Below are positions 48,663 through 59,900 of a stretch of DNA of 64,000 bases, one piece after another. The DNA is from Chondrosia reniformis (Eukaryota; Porifera; Demospongiae; Chondrillida; Chondrillidae). The notes under the pieces are model-generated. The model saw nothing but the letters and a program-made list of their open reading frames with translations. It had not been told where the DNA came from and did not search any database. The position numbers were made by a program, and so were the translations under genes. The stretch spans positions 7,144,501-7,208,500 of the forward strand of contig OX359189.1 of NCBI GenBank assembly GCA_947172415.1, read 5' to 3'. Every line of letters begins with the position of its first letter. Positions within the stretch are counted from its first letter, which is position 1.

Positions 48663-50762
48663 TTTCTATCTCCTGCAGCCCTCTCGTTACTCTACCCACT
48701 ATTATATAGATATCTATAGCACGATATATCAATTTAAACTTACTTGATCGTATAAGATTATCGTTAACACTATGCGCATGTCCATTTTTAACCTGTTCAA
48801 TCTATAAGTTTCCGTGCAACGCATATTTTGAACGCATTTGCCTTGATACGTACGTCAATTGAACGACTTCGGATCATCGACCCTTATATCGGCATATCGA
48901 ATGCCCATGGATAGTACAGCATTATACGTACGTACAAAGACTTGTAATTGCTTGTTGTATATAGCTGACTCTAATCTAACCTTTTAGAACCAGAACATGA
49001 CTGTGTGGTAACTGAACCTTCTGAGTACTATAATTGAATTTCACTCATAGCCAAAAATATAACCATATATATAAGTAAAGTTGTATTTTTCAGCCACACA
49101 TAGTAAAAAGAAGCTAGGCCAGTCCCTTAAGCCACATCTATAACTAGATACAGTAATAATAAAAATTAGAATTTATATGACCAATTCCATTTCTTCATTT
49201 TTCTTATAGGTTACACAAACATGTGATACAGAAGATAATAGTGAGAACATGAATGCACATAGTCCAATTACAATTCAATTATTAAATATAAGGCCTTATA
49301 TACACAGCACTATATTCAAGGTCCTACAAGCATAGCTATAGCCTGGTATAAATATATATATGTAAGCTGAGGTCTGTGGGAAGTCAATCATAAATCAGAC
49401 ATATACACAGCTTGCTTTCATGGAGTACACATCAACAACAACCTTAATTAAATTAACTGGTAAAGGTTTCCCCACAAAATTATATTTCAATTTTCAAAAG
49501 TAAAAGAAGAAACCTCATATATCCTCATCTAAATTAAAACAATCACTACAAAGATAAGGTTACGGTACAAGTTTAAATTTTTCAATCCTTACTACTTTAT
49601 AATCCATTATTCCTCCATGCAAACCAATTACTTCTTTAGTTGACCATGAGCTCTGTAATATAGTATATAGGGTTTCATCCACAATTTTAAAAGATATATA
49701 TTATATGGATCATATAGTGTATTTTAGCATGTAGACATATTATGCATGTACAATTGCAATTTGAATTCTTGGTGACAAGGTTTGGCTGCATGAATAGCTG
49801 TTGTAATCTTATATTTTACAGATCTAGATCTAGAATTATAACTGTATGGTTCTCTCTGGTACTCTTTAATTGATATAAACAAATTCAAGTCAAAGTATAT
49901 CTGCTGTGGTTTGACTGTAGTCCACCATCATTGTTGTTGAAACCTTTGAACCAATCATAACAGAGTCAGAATGTCTTGAAGCTTCAACACTCATGAGCAT
50001 GATCATCAGTTATGCATGAATGCTGACAACAGAGTTCCATATCCCAGTAACCTTGTAGGCTGATACAGATTCTGACCATGTATAACACCCACAGATCCAG
50101 CTAGACTCAGACATTATTATTATTTACAGTCCAATTATACATGCAAGTTATAATATAAATGTGTAGCTTGACAATAATTTTAGACTATGTATACTAAGTC
50201 TTGTATTAAAATCCTTTTTAGCTGAAATCACATGAAGGCTGAAGCCCTAATAGTGTAACCATGCATGTAGGATGTCTTTCATTGTAAATGGCTGTACTTC
50301 ACAAGCAGTGAACTTGAGTAGGAGAGTAGTCCTGAATGGAATTAAAGGCATGCAAAGCTCATCATACTGCATGATGAGTCCTAATAAGGAAGAAGCTGTC
50401 TATGGCTCAACTATCCTTTAAATTGAGTGGCAGAGTGGAAGGAAGACCCATTAGATCTATACCAATTAGCTCATCGAGCTCTCAGAAGACATGAGTGGGT
50501 GGGGTAACTAAATCTAGAGTCCACTGATAATCTGAGCTTATATATGTACGTACATAAAATCAGATTTTGATCTTAAATTCCTCTATTTTTTCCATGACGT
50601 AACATGCAAATGCAAGAATTAATGCCTTATCATATTATGAGGCAGTTGATAAAAATTGATATTCACAACATATAATTTTGAGAGAGAACCCACAACCGCA
50701 TGCAAGACCTCTACGGGTAAATAAAATCTTTAATAGAATATTCTTCTAACTTAACTTGATAG
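48663..50762. other. Intergenic region between gene 3 and gene 2 (5' flank of gene 2)
   Basis: No coding sequence is supported. It carries blocks shared with the 5' flank of gene 1 (near 49437 and at 50491-50507). No TATA element was confidently placed. Confidence 0.4.
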
Positions 50763-50768
50763 TTTATT
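50763..50768 (-). terminator. Polyadenylation signal of gene 3
   Basis: AATAAA on the minus strand about 41 bp after the gene 3 stop codon. Confidence 0.45.
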
Positions 50769-50808
50769 ATAAGTAAAATATACAACTAAAAATTCTTTTG
50801 GAAAGTGT

Positions 50809-53800
50809 TTATATATAATATGGTCCATCCTTTTCTTCAGAGTAATTTGCTGCTTTGATATTCTGATTATTCAAACCATAACAAGGATTACTTTTCATTG
50901 TGATGTCCGTATCATTAACACTTTCATAATACACTTTATCTTGATTTGATGGTTGTCCTCCATTTTGTTGTCCCTTCTTTCTCATAATGAGGTAGGTTAT
51001 ACAGATACTAATTAGTGAACTCACAACAGACACAATCACTACTACTGCAGCACTTACACCAGCAGCTACTGGGATGGAGCAGTCATCTATTTGTTTCAAG
51101 ATGTAGCAATGATGTGCAATAAGTTTATAGTTTATATACAGTACTTTTTGGGTCCGTTGACCAGACTGGACATTGTAATCAGTAAAAAGGTTATCTCTGC
51201 ATGGTGATGTCATTCTAGTGGGAAAGTTTTCTCAAATGGTAATTGGGAGTGCCAACCAATTATCAATTGCAATGTCTGGACAACGGGCCCAAAAAGTACT
51301 GTACTCAAAAAGCAATAGACAAGATGTATTGCAGAGAAACAACAAAAGCAATGCTCTATACAATTCAACCCACCTTTAAGATCACTAACTTGGAGTTGAT
51401 TACATTGCACTATATACAATATATTAGGCATAAAAATAATTCAGCAAAACCCATAAATATATACGTACGTATGTACAATTACTTTATATTTAACATAACA
51501 AATCAAAAAAATCACAGTTAAACATAAACAAGTAAAACATTTTTGGGCTGCCTCCCCCACATTCGAATTACTTGAATGCTTTGTTTGGCTTTCATGTAGT
51601 CATAATCTAGGGACAGCCCCATAAAATGGTAACACAAAGAGGTGATATCTTGAAAATTGACCTCAGGACTTGTACAGTTGGTTTAGAATATGTATACACC
51701 AGTCGGTTTAGACTATATACCAGTCATTTCACTTAGTTATCTGTTACTTAACTAAATGGCACATTACACCTACCTCATATTGAATATGCTAACCATATAC
51801 TAAACGTGCATTTATACTAATAATAAAGTGGTGTTTCTAATCATCAAGCTAAGACCCAAACCCTACTCATGATCAGGGGAGAGGTATAATTGGTTACTGA
51901 TCACCATCAACACAGGAGAGCTGGGAAAGTCTATCTCAGTATATAATGATGATGATAAGACTATTAAGGTATGTCACCTAATTTTGATTCATAAAACTAC
52001 TTCTTCATTATAATCAGCTTCTTACTTGAAACATTAAGTGTGACACAATATTGGCTTGATGTCAACCTATGCATAATGAAATAAATTTACGTAGTCTATA
52101 TAGAAACAAAGAATTTATATACGTACGTATGTAGGTAAACGCAATGCACATAAGACCAGCCTTGTGACATGTGATTGTGAGTTGTCATATAAGAACCTCA
52201 TACTATATATGTAATTTACAGTATATAAGGAGGACTATATATGATAATGCATGAACTGTGAAGTTATCATGACAATAGTGCAATGCACTCCTTAATATAC
52301 AGGGCTGCATAGAGAGGGGTGGGGGCATTTGCCCCCCTAGGATTGATTTTGACCCCCCTCGACTTATGGGAACCACCTAAACTGCTTTGACATCCTCACC
52401 ACCTAAATTTTGAAAAATTTCATTTACCCCCTCTGGCCCTAAGTTCTGCATACAGCCTTGAATACATCAGCACAACCACAATCAGAGGGAAAATCATAAT
52501 CATATCATTATGTTCACAAGGGCATGAAGGGCTGCAGGCAAATTGTGGTTTTACATTATACCAAGGTTTAAGCTTCAAGTTCACTTACCCTTGGCTATCA
52601 ATGGCATAGTAGCAAAGCAGATGAGGACCAATATCAAGCAGTGAAGGAGTCCACAGGATATTCACTGTCCACTCAAGCTGATTGTTTGATGAAGTGGTGA
52701 TTGAGAGGTCAGACTTCATCAGTTGAATTCCAAATGGTGTGATGGTAGTTATAATATCCACAATGCTAATGCTACAAGGTTAGACATACATGCATACTTT
52801 ATCTATACTCAAAATTTAAGTGTAAATTTATGATTATAATTAGAGCTTGAAGTAGCCATTTTAGAACACACAACCTAGGCACTGTCAAGAACATTAGACA
52901 TACGTATGCATGCGTATGCACTGACAAGCACATACGTAAGTATCATGCACCTATACAAAAAATAAAAAACCTTAGTTTATATGTATTATATAGCAGTGAC
53001 TATAATACAATAAAAATAATAATATCTATAATAATCTAATTACCAAATTATACCACATTCATCCTTCGTATATGTCCACTATTGTATATATATAGCAGTG
53101 ACTATAATACAATACAAAATAATAATACAGCATTCTAGTTACCAAATTATTATAGCACATTCATCATTCTTACGTACGTACTTTGAATTTCTGGTTTGAG
53201 CTGTTATAAACCAGGATATAGAATTTCCAACAGATATGTTTAGAAATGCATTGTTAGGTAGAGTAGCATCCACAATCACAGGTTCTTGTGTACAATTACT
53301 AATGTTCACTGAATTCACCAAAAACTGCAGTGGAATACTACTGAGAGGAACTGTATCATTTGAAGAAACAAAGTCCTCAATCTGTATAGCTATTGCATAG
53401 TAACCAATGGCAAGAGGCGTTGTTGTATTGTATGTAAGCTCGCATTTCTTCTAAAAACATTAGAATACATATACGTACGTACATGACAGTAGTTTTAAGA
53501 ATGAAATAAACAAAAAATCTTATAATTAAAGACACATACATGAATACTCTAATACATCTTTTTTCTCATATGCTACATCTACTTTAGGCCTATAGGGAAC
53601 TAAAACTAGGGAGAGCTTTGGATGAGGATACAAGAGTTTTCTTCTACTTCTCTTCTTCTCCATGCACTGGGGCAGACAGCTGTTTCTGGGAATTCCACCT
53701 CCTTCAGTGAAATTGGTAATCTTTGTCTTCTTGTTGATCTTTTGTGAGTCTCTGTAGAATTATGCGCTAACTAAGACATGGCATTAACAGTTAATTAATA

Positions 53801-56724
53801 ACCTCATTCAAGATGGCTTCTGGTAAGGTTCTACACACTCCTCCACACTCGCCCAAATTACTGCGAGCCCATCGACATCTGACCTCATCACCATCATAAT
53901 CTGCAACTGTTTAAAACATGTACGTATATACATGTATATAAGATAACTAGCTTGCATGCATGTGTATGTACATATATACACCTACATAAACATAAATATC
54001 TCAAAATATATAGCAAATGTTTATACACAATTATGATTCTCTTGAAGTGACATTTTCTTATGAGCAGCTGGAAACTGATCATGAATGGCTGCTATTAAAA
54101 TATTTTTAATAAGCTAACTTTAAGATTAAACGTTTTGTTTGATACATACATGATGATGACTTGTTATAACTAAACAAAAAGTCATTTAAAAGAGCATATG
54201 TCATTGAATATAGAATAAAAGTATTTTGAAGGTTAGGAAGGTATAATTGTAACAATGCCTGCTATATACGTACATACATTGGTACTGTTACATATACCCT
54301 ATTATTACCTGGTATCTTAATTGTATAACTACATCCAGACTGTACACCAACAACTTCAGCCATTGCAGTGACAGGAGATGAGTTTAACGCACCCAATGTT
54401 TCCGTGTACCTATAACTTATCCTTAATTCCCATGATGAACGATTTCCAGAGGCCATTGTAACCCAACTTTCACCCATAAATCTATAGATATATGCAAAAA
54501 TTGTAAATTGTAGTGATCGTTACACATGCATGATATATAACTTTTCCAATAGTGCAGCAAGTTTTTTTAATTTATTTTTTACTCCTGAATTACAATTAGC
54601 ATTAAACATTTATCAAAAGGTATGATGTATAAAGTGTTGAGACTTACGATGCCTCAAATGATGACTCATTAGTGTTGAAAATGAAGCTTCGGCCTCCAGT
54701 AATGCCAAGATCTGTTACATTATTATAGCAGTAGACAGTCATTTCTTCTGCTAGAATTCTACTACATCCAACACGGCATTCTAGACTTCTACCATCCACC
54801 GAAACCAGCGATCCCAAAGTACAATTTTGTCTTCCAGTTATGCGATAACTTATTTGAATCTGTATGTTATTGTATGCACAGTTATATTCTGTACATTATA
54901 TTGAGAATATATACGAATGTATACACAATAAATGGATAAAGAATATTCTGTCTCTTCATCTTCATATATACTATTCATAATAATAAACATTTCTCTATTT
55001 AATAGAATAAGGATTTCTTCTAACTGCCTCAAACGTATAGTATAAAACGTATAAAAGGTTCACAAACCAAAACTGCTTCTTTAGACACTCTAACAGACGA
55101 AAGATGAACCTTCTAAAAGATAAGTTTCTCTACTTGTATGAGAATATTGTAGAAGGTCATTGCAAAGTCCAGTATAAACCTGTTTATAAATGTGACTTGC
55201 ACAGGAGCATAGGAAGCCATCATATGTATGTAGGCCTGCTGGTCCAGTTTTGGCAGGACCATTTTTTGATGCAAACTTATAAAATTCTTTTAACTTCTAT
55301 ATATACTGGGTCAACCCCAAGAAAAACTTCAGCTGAAGTTAAGCAATCCTAGCTACTTAGAGTAAAGCTTAAATGTTTGTTAGTTGTTTCAGTTTACTTT
55401 ATCGTTAACAAATTTATCTTTCTTTACATATAATATGGTAAACTGAAAATATTTACATTTCAATGGTGATAAGTGTTTATAACTCCAATGCAAGAAACTA
55501 TATACTGGTAACAAAGGTATAGCAAAAACAATGTGTAAGATCTGTTTCACTTCTTGTTTAAACTTTAAACTTTGCACATATCCTGTTAATTTGTGTAGTA
55601 TATATATACAGTAGATACCTCCACCCTTATTAGTTTGTTGCCATGGCAATGTGGTATAAATATTAACATATTACAGTATTTATATAATTACAATCAAGTA
55701 CGTATATGTACAATACAGGTTGCTCTGGCTCTTGGGATAACTACAGTTAAGATTTGTCATTGCATGCAAATTCGTATAGTGTAGCTATATAGGCATCATA
55801 AAATGTACGTACTCCTACTATCAGCTAACTTGACATCCTCACACTACATATGTACGTATAATGTATAGAGCAATAGTTTATTGTTTGTAACCAAACAGCA
55901 TATTGAATGCACATTTAGTAAACTACGTATGTGTTACATTATTTCCAAAATGTCAGTCTCTTTAAGAGCAGTCGCATGCACGAACAGTTTGATGTACCTA
56001 GAGGCTCGGAAGCTAAGGCCATAAGGTTTGACTATATTTGTACAAATGGCTACTGAATATATACCAAAGGCTTGAAAGATGATATCAAGAGTACACACTT
56101 ATGTGAAACCTTTTAATAATGTAAACCACAAATGTAATCCATTTGTCATTATGTAAAGTTTACAATCTGTAGAGTACTATTTACGTACACGATGATCTAA
56201 ACAGCTTGCTGGTAGCAGGAGTACTTTTTATATGGTGCCTAAGTATAATACACTATGTAGCACATTGACTTACGTACAATAAAACTTTTACCGTTTAACA
56301 TAAACTTGATTGTATTGTTTAGCTTAAATCTATAGTTCAATTATTCGATCCGTATTCTAATATTTACTTCCCTTACAGAGAGTGCGGTGAGTAAAGTTTG
56401 TGGTATCGCTAGCGGACTCTCCCCTCCCCCATACCATTTAAGCCTATATTCCTATTGACCTCCTTAAAGAGTTAAATGCTATGTCTAGAAATTTAATTTT
56501 AAGGTGGATCAAACAATAATATAAAACGTATGCTTATTGTAGCCTACCACATTTCTTGAACCGTCATGAAGAGCTCTCCACATTATTATCCCCCCGCCAA
56601 AATGAGATACACAAGCAGAAGGAAAGCAGGTAGCGAACACGAATAACACAGGCACAGCTGATGTGGCAAGCATCATTATTCTACCTGATGGTGCTCTCTT
56701 TACTATATAGATGGTTTGCGACAT
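50809..56724 (-). CDS. Cluster gene 3: transmembrane receptor-like protein with the shared ectodomain
   Basis: 478 residues from eight exons: 56548-56724, 54648-54859, 54309-54481, 53803-53906, 53182-53450, 52589-52771, 52026-52066, 50809-51086. An in-frame TAA precedes the ATG at 56724; a second start at 56676 would give a tighter signal peptide (MMLATSAVPVLFVFATCFPS). Exons 2-7 match the ectodomain of genes 1 and 2 in order, length and phase ([54 protein letters not shown]). After exon 7 a single last exon replaces the EGF/Calx-beta part: DDCSIP, a helix at about 393-421 (AAVVVIVSVVSSLISICITY), stop-transfer RKK, then a 57-residue tail. The tail has tyrosines at 439, 440, 456, 468, 476 and 477, including YESV and the PTB/endocytosis-type motif NPCY (453-456), and ends PYYI. 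Inferred type I receptor or adhesion molecule; ligand unknown. Confidence 0.87.
52310..52460. repeat. hAT-like MITE (tentative)
   Basis: CAGGGCTGCAT at the left and the complement of CAAGGCTGTAT at the right form an imperfect TIR, with G- or C-rich runs inside (GGGGTGGGGGC, CCCCCCT). It lies in gene 3 intron 6. No clear 8-bp target duplication was found. Confidence 0.4.
53568..53757 (-). repeat. Diverged retroelement 3'-end fragment in gene 3 intron 4
   Basis: Same motif order as the other minus-strand fragments (GGGAGAGCTTTGGATGAGGATACAAGAG, GGGGCAGACAGCTGTTTCTGGGAATTCCACC). The CTGATGA segment has decayed to CTGAAGG (read as CCTTCAG on the plus strand). Confidence 0.65.
55008..55045 (+). 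repeat. Short piece of the second dispersed repeat family
   Basis: AAGGATTTCTTCTAACTGCCTCAAACGTAT matches the beginning of the repeats at 24598 and 57381. It lies in the large first intron of gene 3 (54860-56547), which otherwise holds no feature I can support. Confidence 0.4.
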
Positions 56725-56961
56725 TTAGTCTACACACCTCAGAGAGGGTGTGAAACTTGTTGGAACTGCAAGGTTTCGATTGATTTCGACCTTTGTGGAC
56801 AAACACCTACGTATACCATATTTAGTCATTGGAATAGGTTTGCAATTGCTGCTTCTGTGTTTTTGTGAGGAAATGCCTATATTTGAACACATACATAGTA
56901 AACACTCTTTTATGTTGTGCATATGGCATCTAAAGAATACGCCTTTCATTATCCATCATGG
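56725..56961. promoter_or_regulatory. 237-bp spacer between gene 4 stop and gene 3 start
   Basis: It must hold the 3' UTR end of gene 4 and the promoter and 5' UTR of gene 3. No AATAAA or TATA box could be placed with confidence. Such tight head-to-tail spacing is unlike the 1.7-2.1 kb gaps between the other cluster genes. Confidence 0.4.
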
Positions 56962-59900
56962 TCATGGGAGGATTCTGATGATTGCTTGTTGCTTAGTGCT
57001 CTGTACTCCAGGGGGAGGATGGATATAGAGAAGGAAGAGCTCTGTGCCTTCTCTGTTACTGTCCCTCTGTAGCTTCACTGTCACATTCTGTTTCTCATCC
57101 ATGCTCCCAAGAGATGAAAAGATGATGAATGTTGTCAGCAAGCTGTAATCAGCGCCTACATGCACAGAATATACATATTATATGGAGAATAAGTAATACA
57201 TAGTGATCTGTGATCATGAATGATTACTATTCATTTTCAACTAAATTAACTGTTAAACTTCAATTGACATTATACATACACCCAGATATATGATTATACA
57301 ATCAATCATGTATATATAGTGAACACATCCCCTATATATAGACAGGTGGTCATCCTTACATTGTAAACTCTATAATAGAATAAGGATTCCTTATAACTGC
57401 GTCGAACTTATCTTTGGGATGGTACATCCTTCGACTTTTGAGCGTTTAAAAACGCAGTTGGTTTTTCGATTCTTGGTCAAACGTTTCGACCCTGGGGGTC
57501 TTCATCAGTCACTGAGGAAGACCCCCAGGGTGGTACATCCCAAAGATTGTAAACTCTACATGTACAGTCATCAATATGAGTATATGCTCTTAAAAAGGGC
57601 TTTTATACTAAGGTCTATAGTATAATCCTTTGTTTGAAGAAGTGTTGATGATTGCTCAATAAATAATTCTCTACAGAAGGATTGCAATATATAAGTAACC
57701 CTTTTCATTTCACTTATATAATAAGTGTATATATGTGGATGGATGCACCTATGTGCATCTGAAATTGTCCAGCCATCATAATCAGGGTCTTCCTCTCAGC
57801 CTTAATAAATTACAAAATTAATATACTATACTACTACGTAGTTTACTCCATACATTTTTGGTTCATTCTACATTCTACATACTTGGAACTGCAGTAATGG
57901 AATGGGCTGTCACAGGTACACCAAGAATTGCAGATAACCTTCCTTTTCTCACAACTGTCACATTCAATAAAGTGCCTTCCCTTCCGGACAGAACCGTGAG
58001 CTCAAAATCCACAGATACTGTAGTTCCTGTATAAAAATAATATAATGATTTGAGAGTACATATTTTGTGTTGCTACTGATTATATATACATGTTCCAATT
58101 ATATAAAATTATGCAAGCCATTCAAAAATTACAGAAAACAGTACTAGTGCTTCCAGTAATATACGTAAGTGTTAGGTTAATAATAGCACATACTAATATA
58201 ATTGTATGTACGTATATAGTACATAAATATACCATTCCAATCATCATCCATTACAGTAACAGAGGTCGTTGCATTGGGTGTTACAATATTTAGGTCTTTA
58301 TTTGTATCATTATGTATCTCAAGTGTCAAGTAAAAGAATTCCGTTTCTTCTGGAATGTTATCATTAATGATATGAATAATAGCAACATTAGATACAGTAG
58401 CGTATGGTTCAAATATTGCTACATTTTCAACTCCATCAGCAAAATAATCCAGGAACTCTACAAGTAGAGAAAAAAATTATGTCCTCACGATCAAAAACAA
58501 ATATAATCTATTTCTATGGTTATAAAATAAAGTTTAATCCAAGATTAAAGGGGGTTAATGAACTGAACTGGTTGCAACTGCTATATAGTCCTAAATTGAG
58601 ATGCTGCTTCGAGCATGTGCGTGCAGTCATTGCCTCATGAAGGTGCACTGAGCAGTGGTAGGACTTTACATAGTTCCTGACATTTTCTTTTTCTCTCTCT
58701 CAGTATTGTAACATATCTCCACTCTAGTAGAGAGTGTGATTGGGAATCTGGTTCTGTTCCCCTCTGGTGTGTCCTCTTCTGTGAGTCAATGTAAGTATAT
58801 ACTTTGACTTGTACTGTTAGGCTCAAGGGCGATCCAGTGATCATATAGGGATGGATGCACTTAAACATATACATCAAATAGGGCAGTTATGTTTTTTCAG
58901 CCATCCCTACTTAGGGAGTATACTATGTATACTTTAATAGTATTACTGTACCCTTCAATAGTAGTAAACATTACACAGTCCATGCATTTTGGTAAGAAAT
59001 ATTCTGAACTTTAATATACCTGTAGCAGTTCCATCTGATGGTTTTACTGTGACAGATATAGGAAGTGAAGATATTCCATTCATAGTTAACTGAACCATTA
59101 ACATCACACCAGCACCTTCAGTCATTACAAAACTGTTTTGATCAAACCATACTTCAACTCCTAGTACAGATTATATATATACATATGTATATATCATAAA
59201 ATAAACATTTATATATACTACAAATAAATATACACGATAATCAAACCACAGATATATATGTTTACGTATATAGATAAAGAGCCAATGACAGTTGATTAAT
59301 TGGATTATCACAGTAACCCTACTGTTGAGGCCAAATTCTAATGTCTCTCTCATAATATAGTGAAAGGATTTCTTTGACTTTCTGTGTACTTAAATCTCTC
59401 AGACGTATAGGACTTATACAAGATGCATTCTAATACAATCAGCTTGTGTAACTATATCCCAGATAGGCTACCCTATATATTTTGCATGCCATATATACTG
59501 ATCCATCCAATTAAGTAGAATAAAACATTGATCTTTCCCATTTGAGCACCTGAAGGGATATGAGTGGGTTCAATCATAAATTTGGCCTTAGATCTTATAA
59601 AGATTTTAACATCTCTTATTTTCATGTCCAAGGAAGAATAAAACAATCATGACTATATATTAGTAGAGTTTTTGTATATATGTATGATTAAGGTAATATT
59701 TGTCATGTCTAAAATATGTAAATTATGTGCCCTTCCACAATCTACACGTACTTTCATCATCCTCAATAACAACTGGTACTTGATTGTTCAATAGTTTAAT
59801 CTTAGGCTCCAATCCTTCTGGTATCTCAAAGTGAAGATAAAACATCTCTTTTGGTTCAGCAACATCATCATCCAAGATACTAATATTCATCTCAGTAGAG

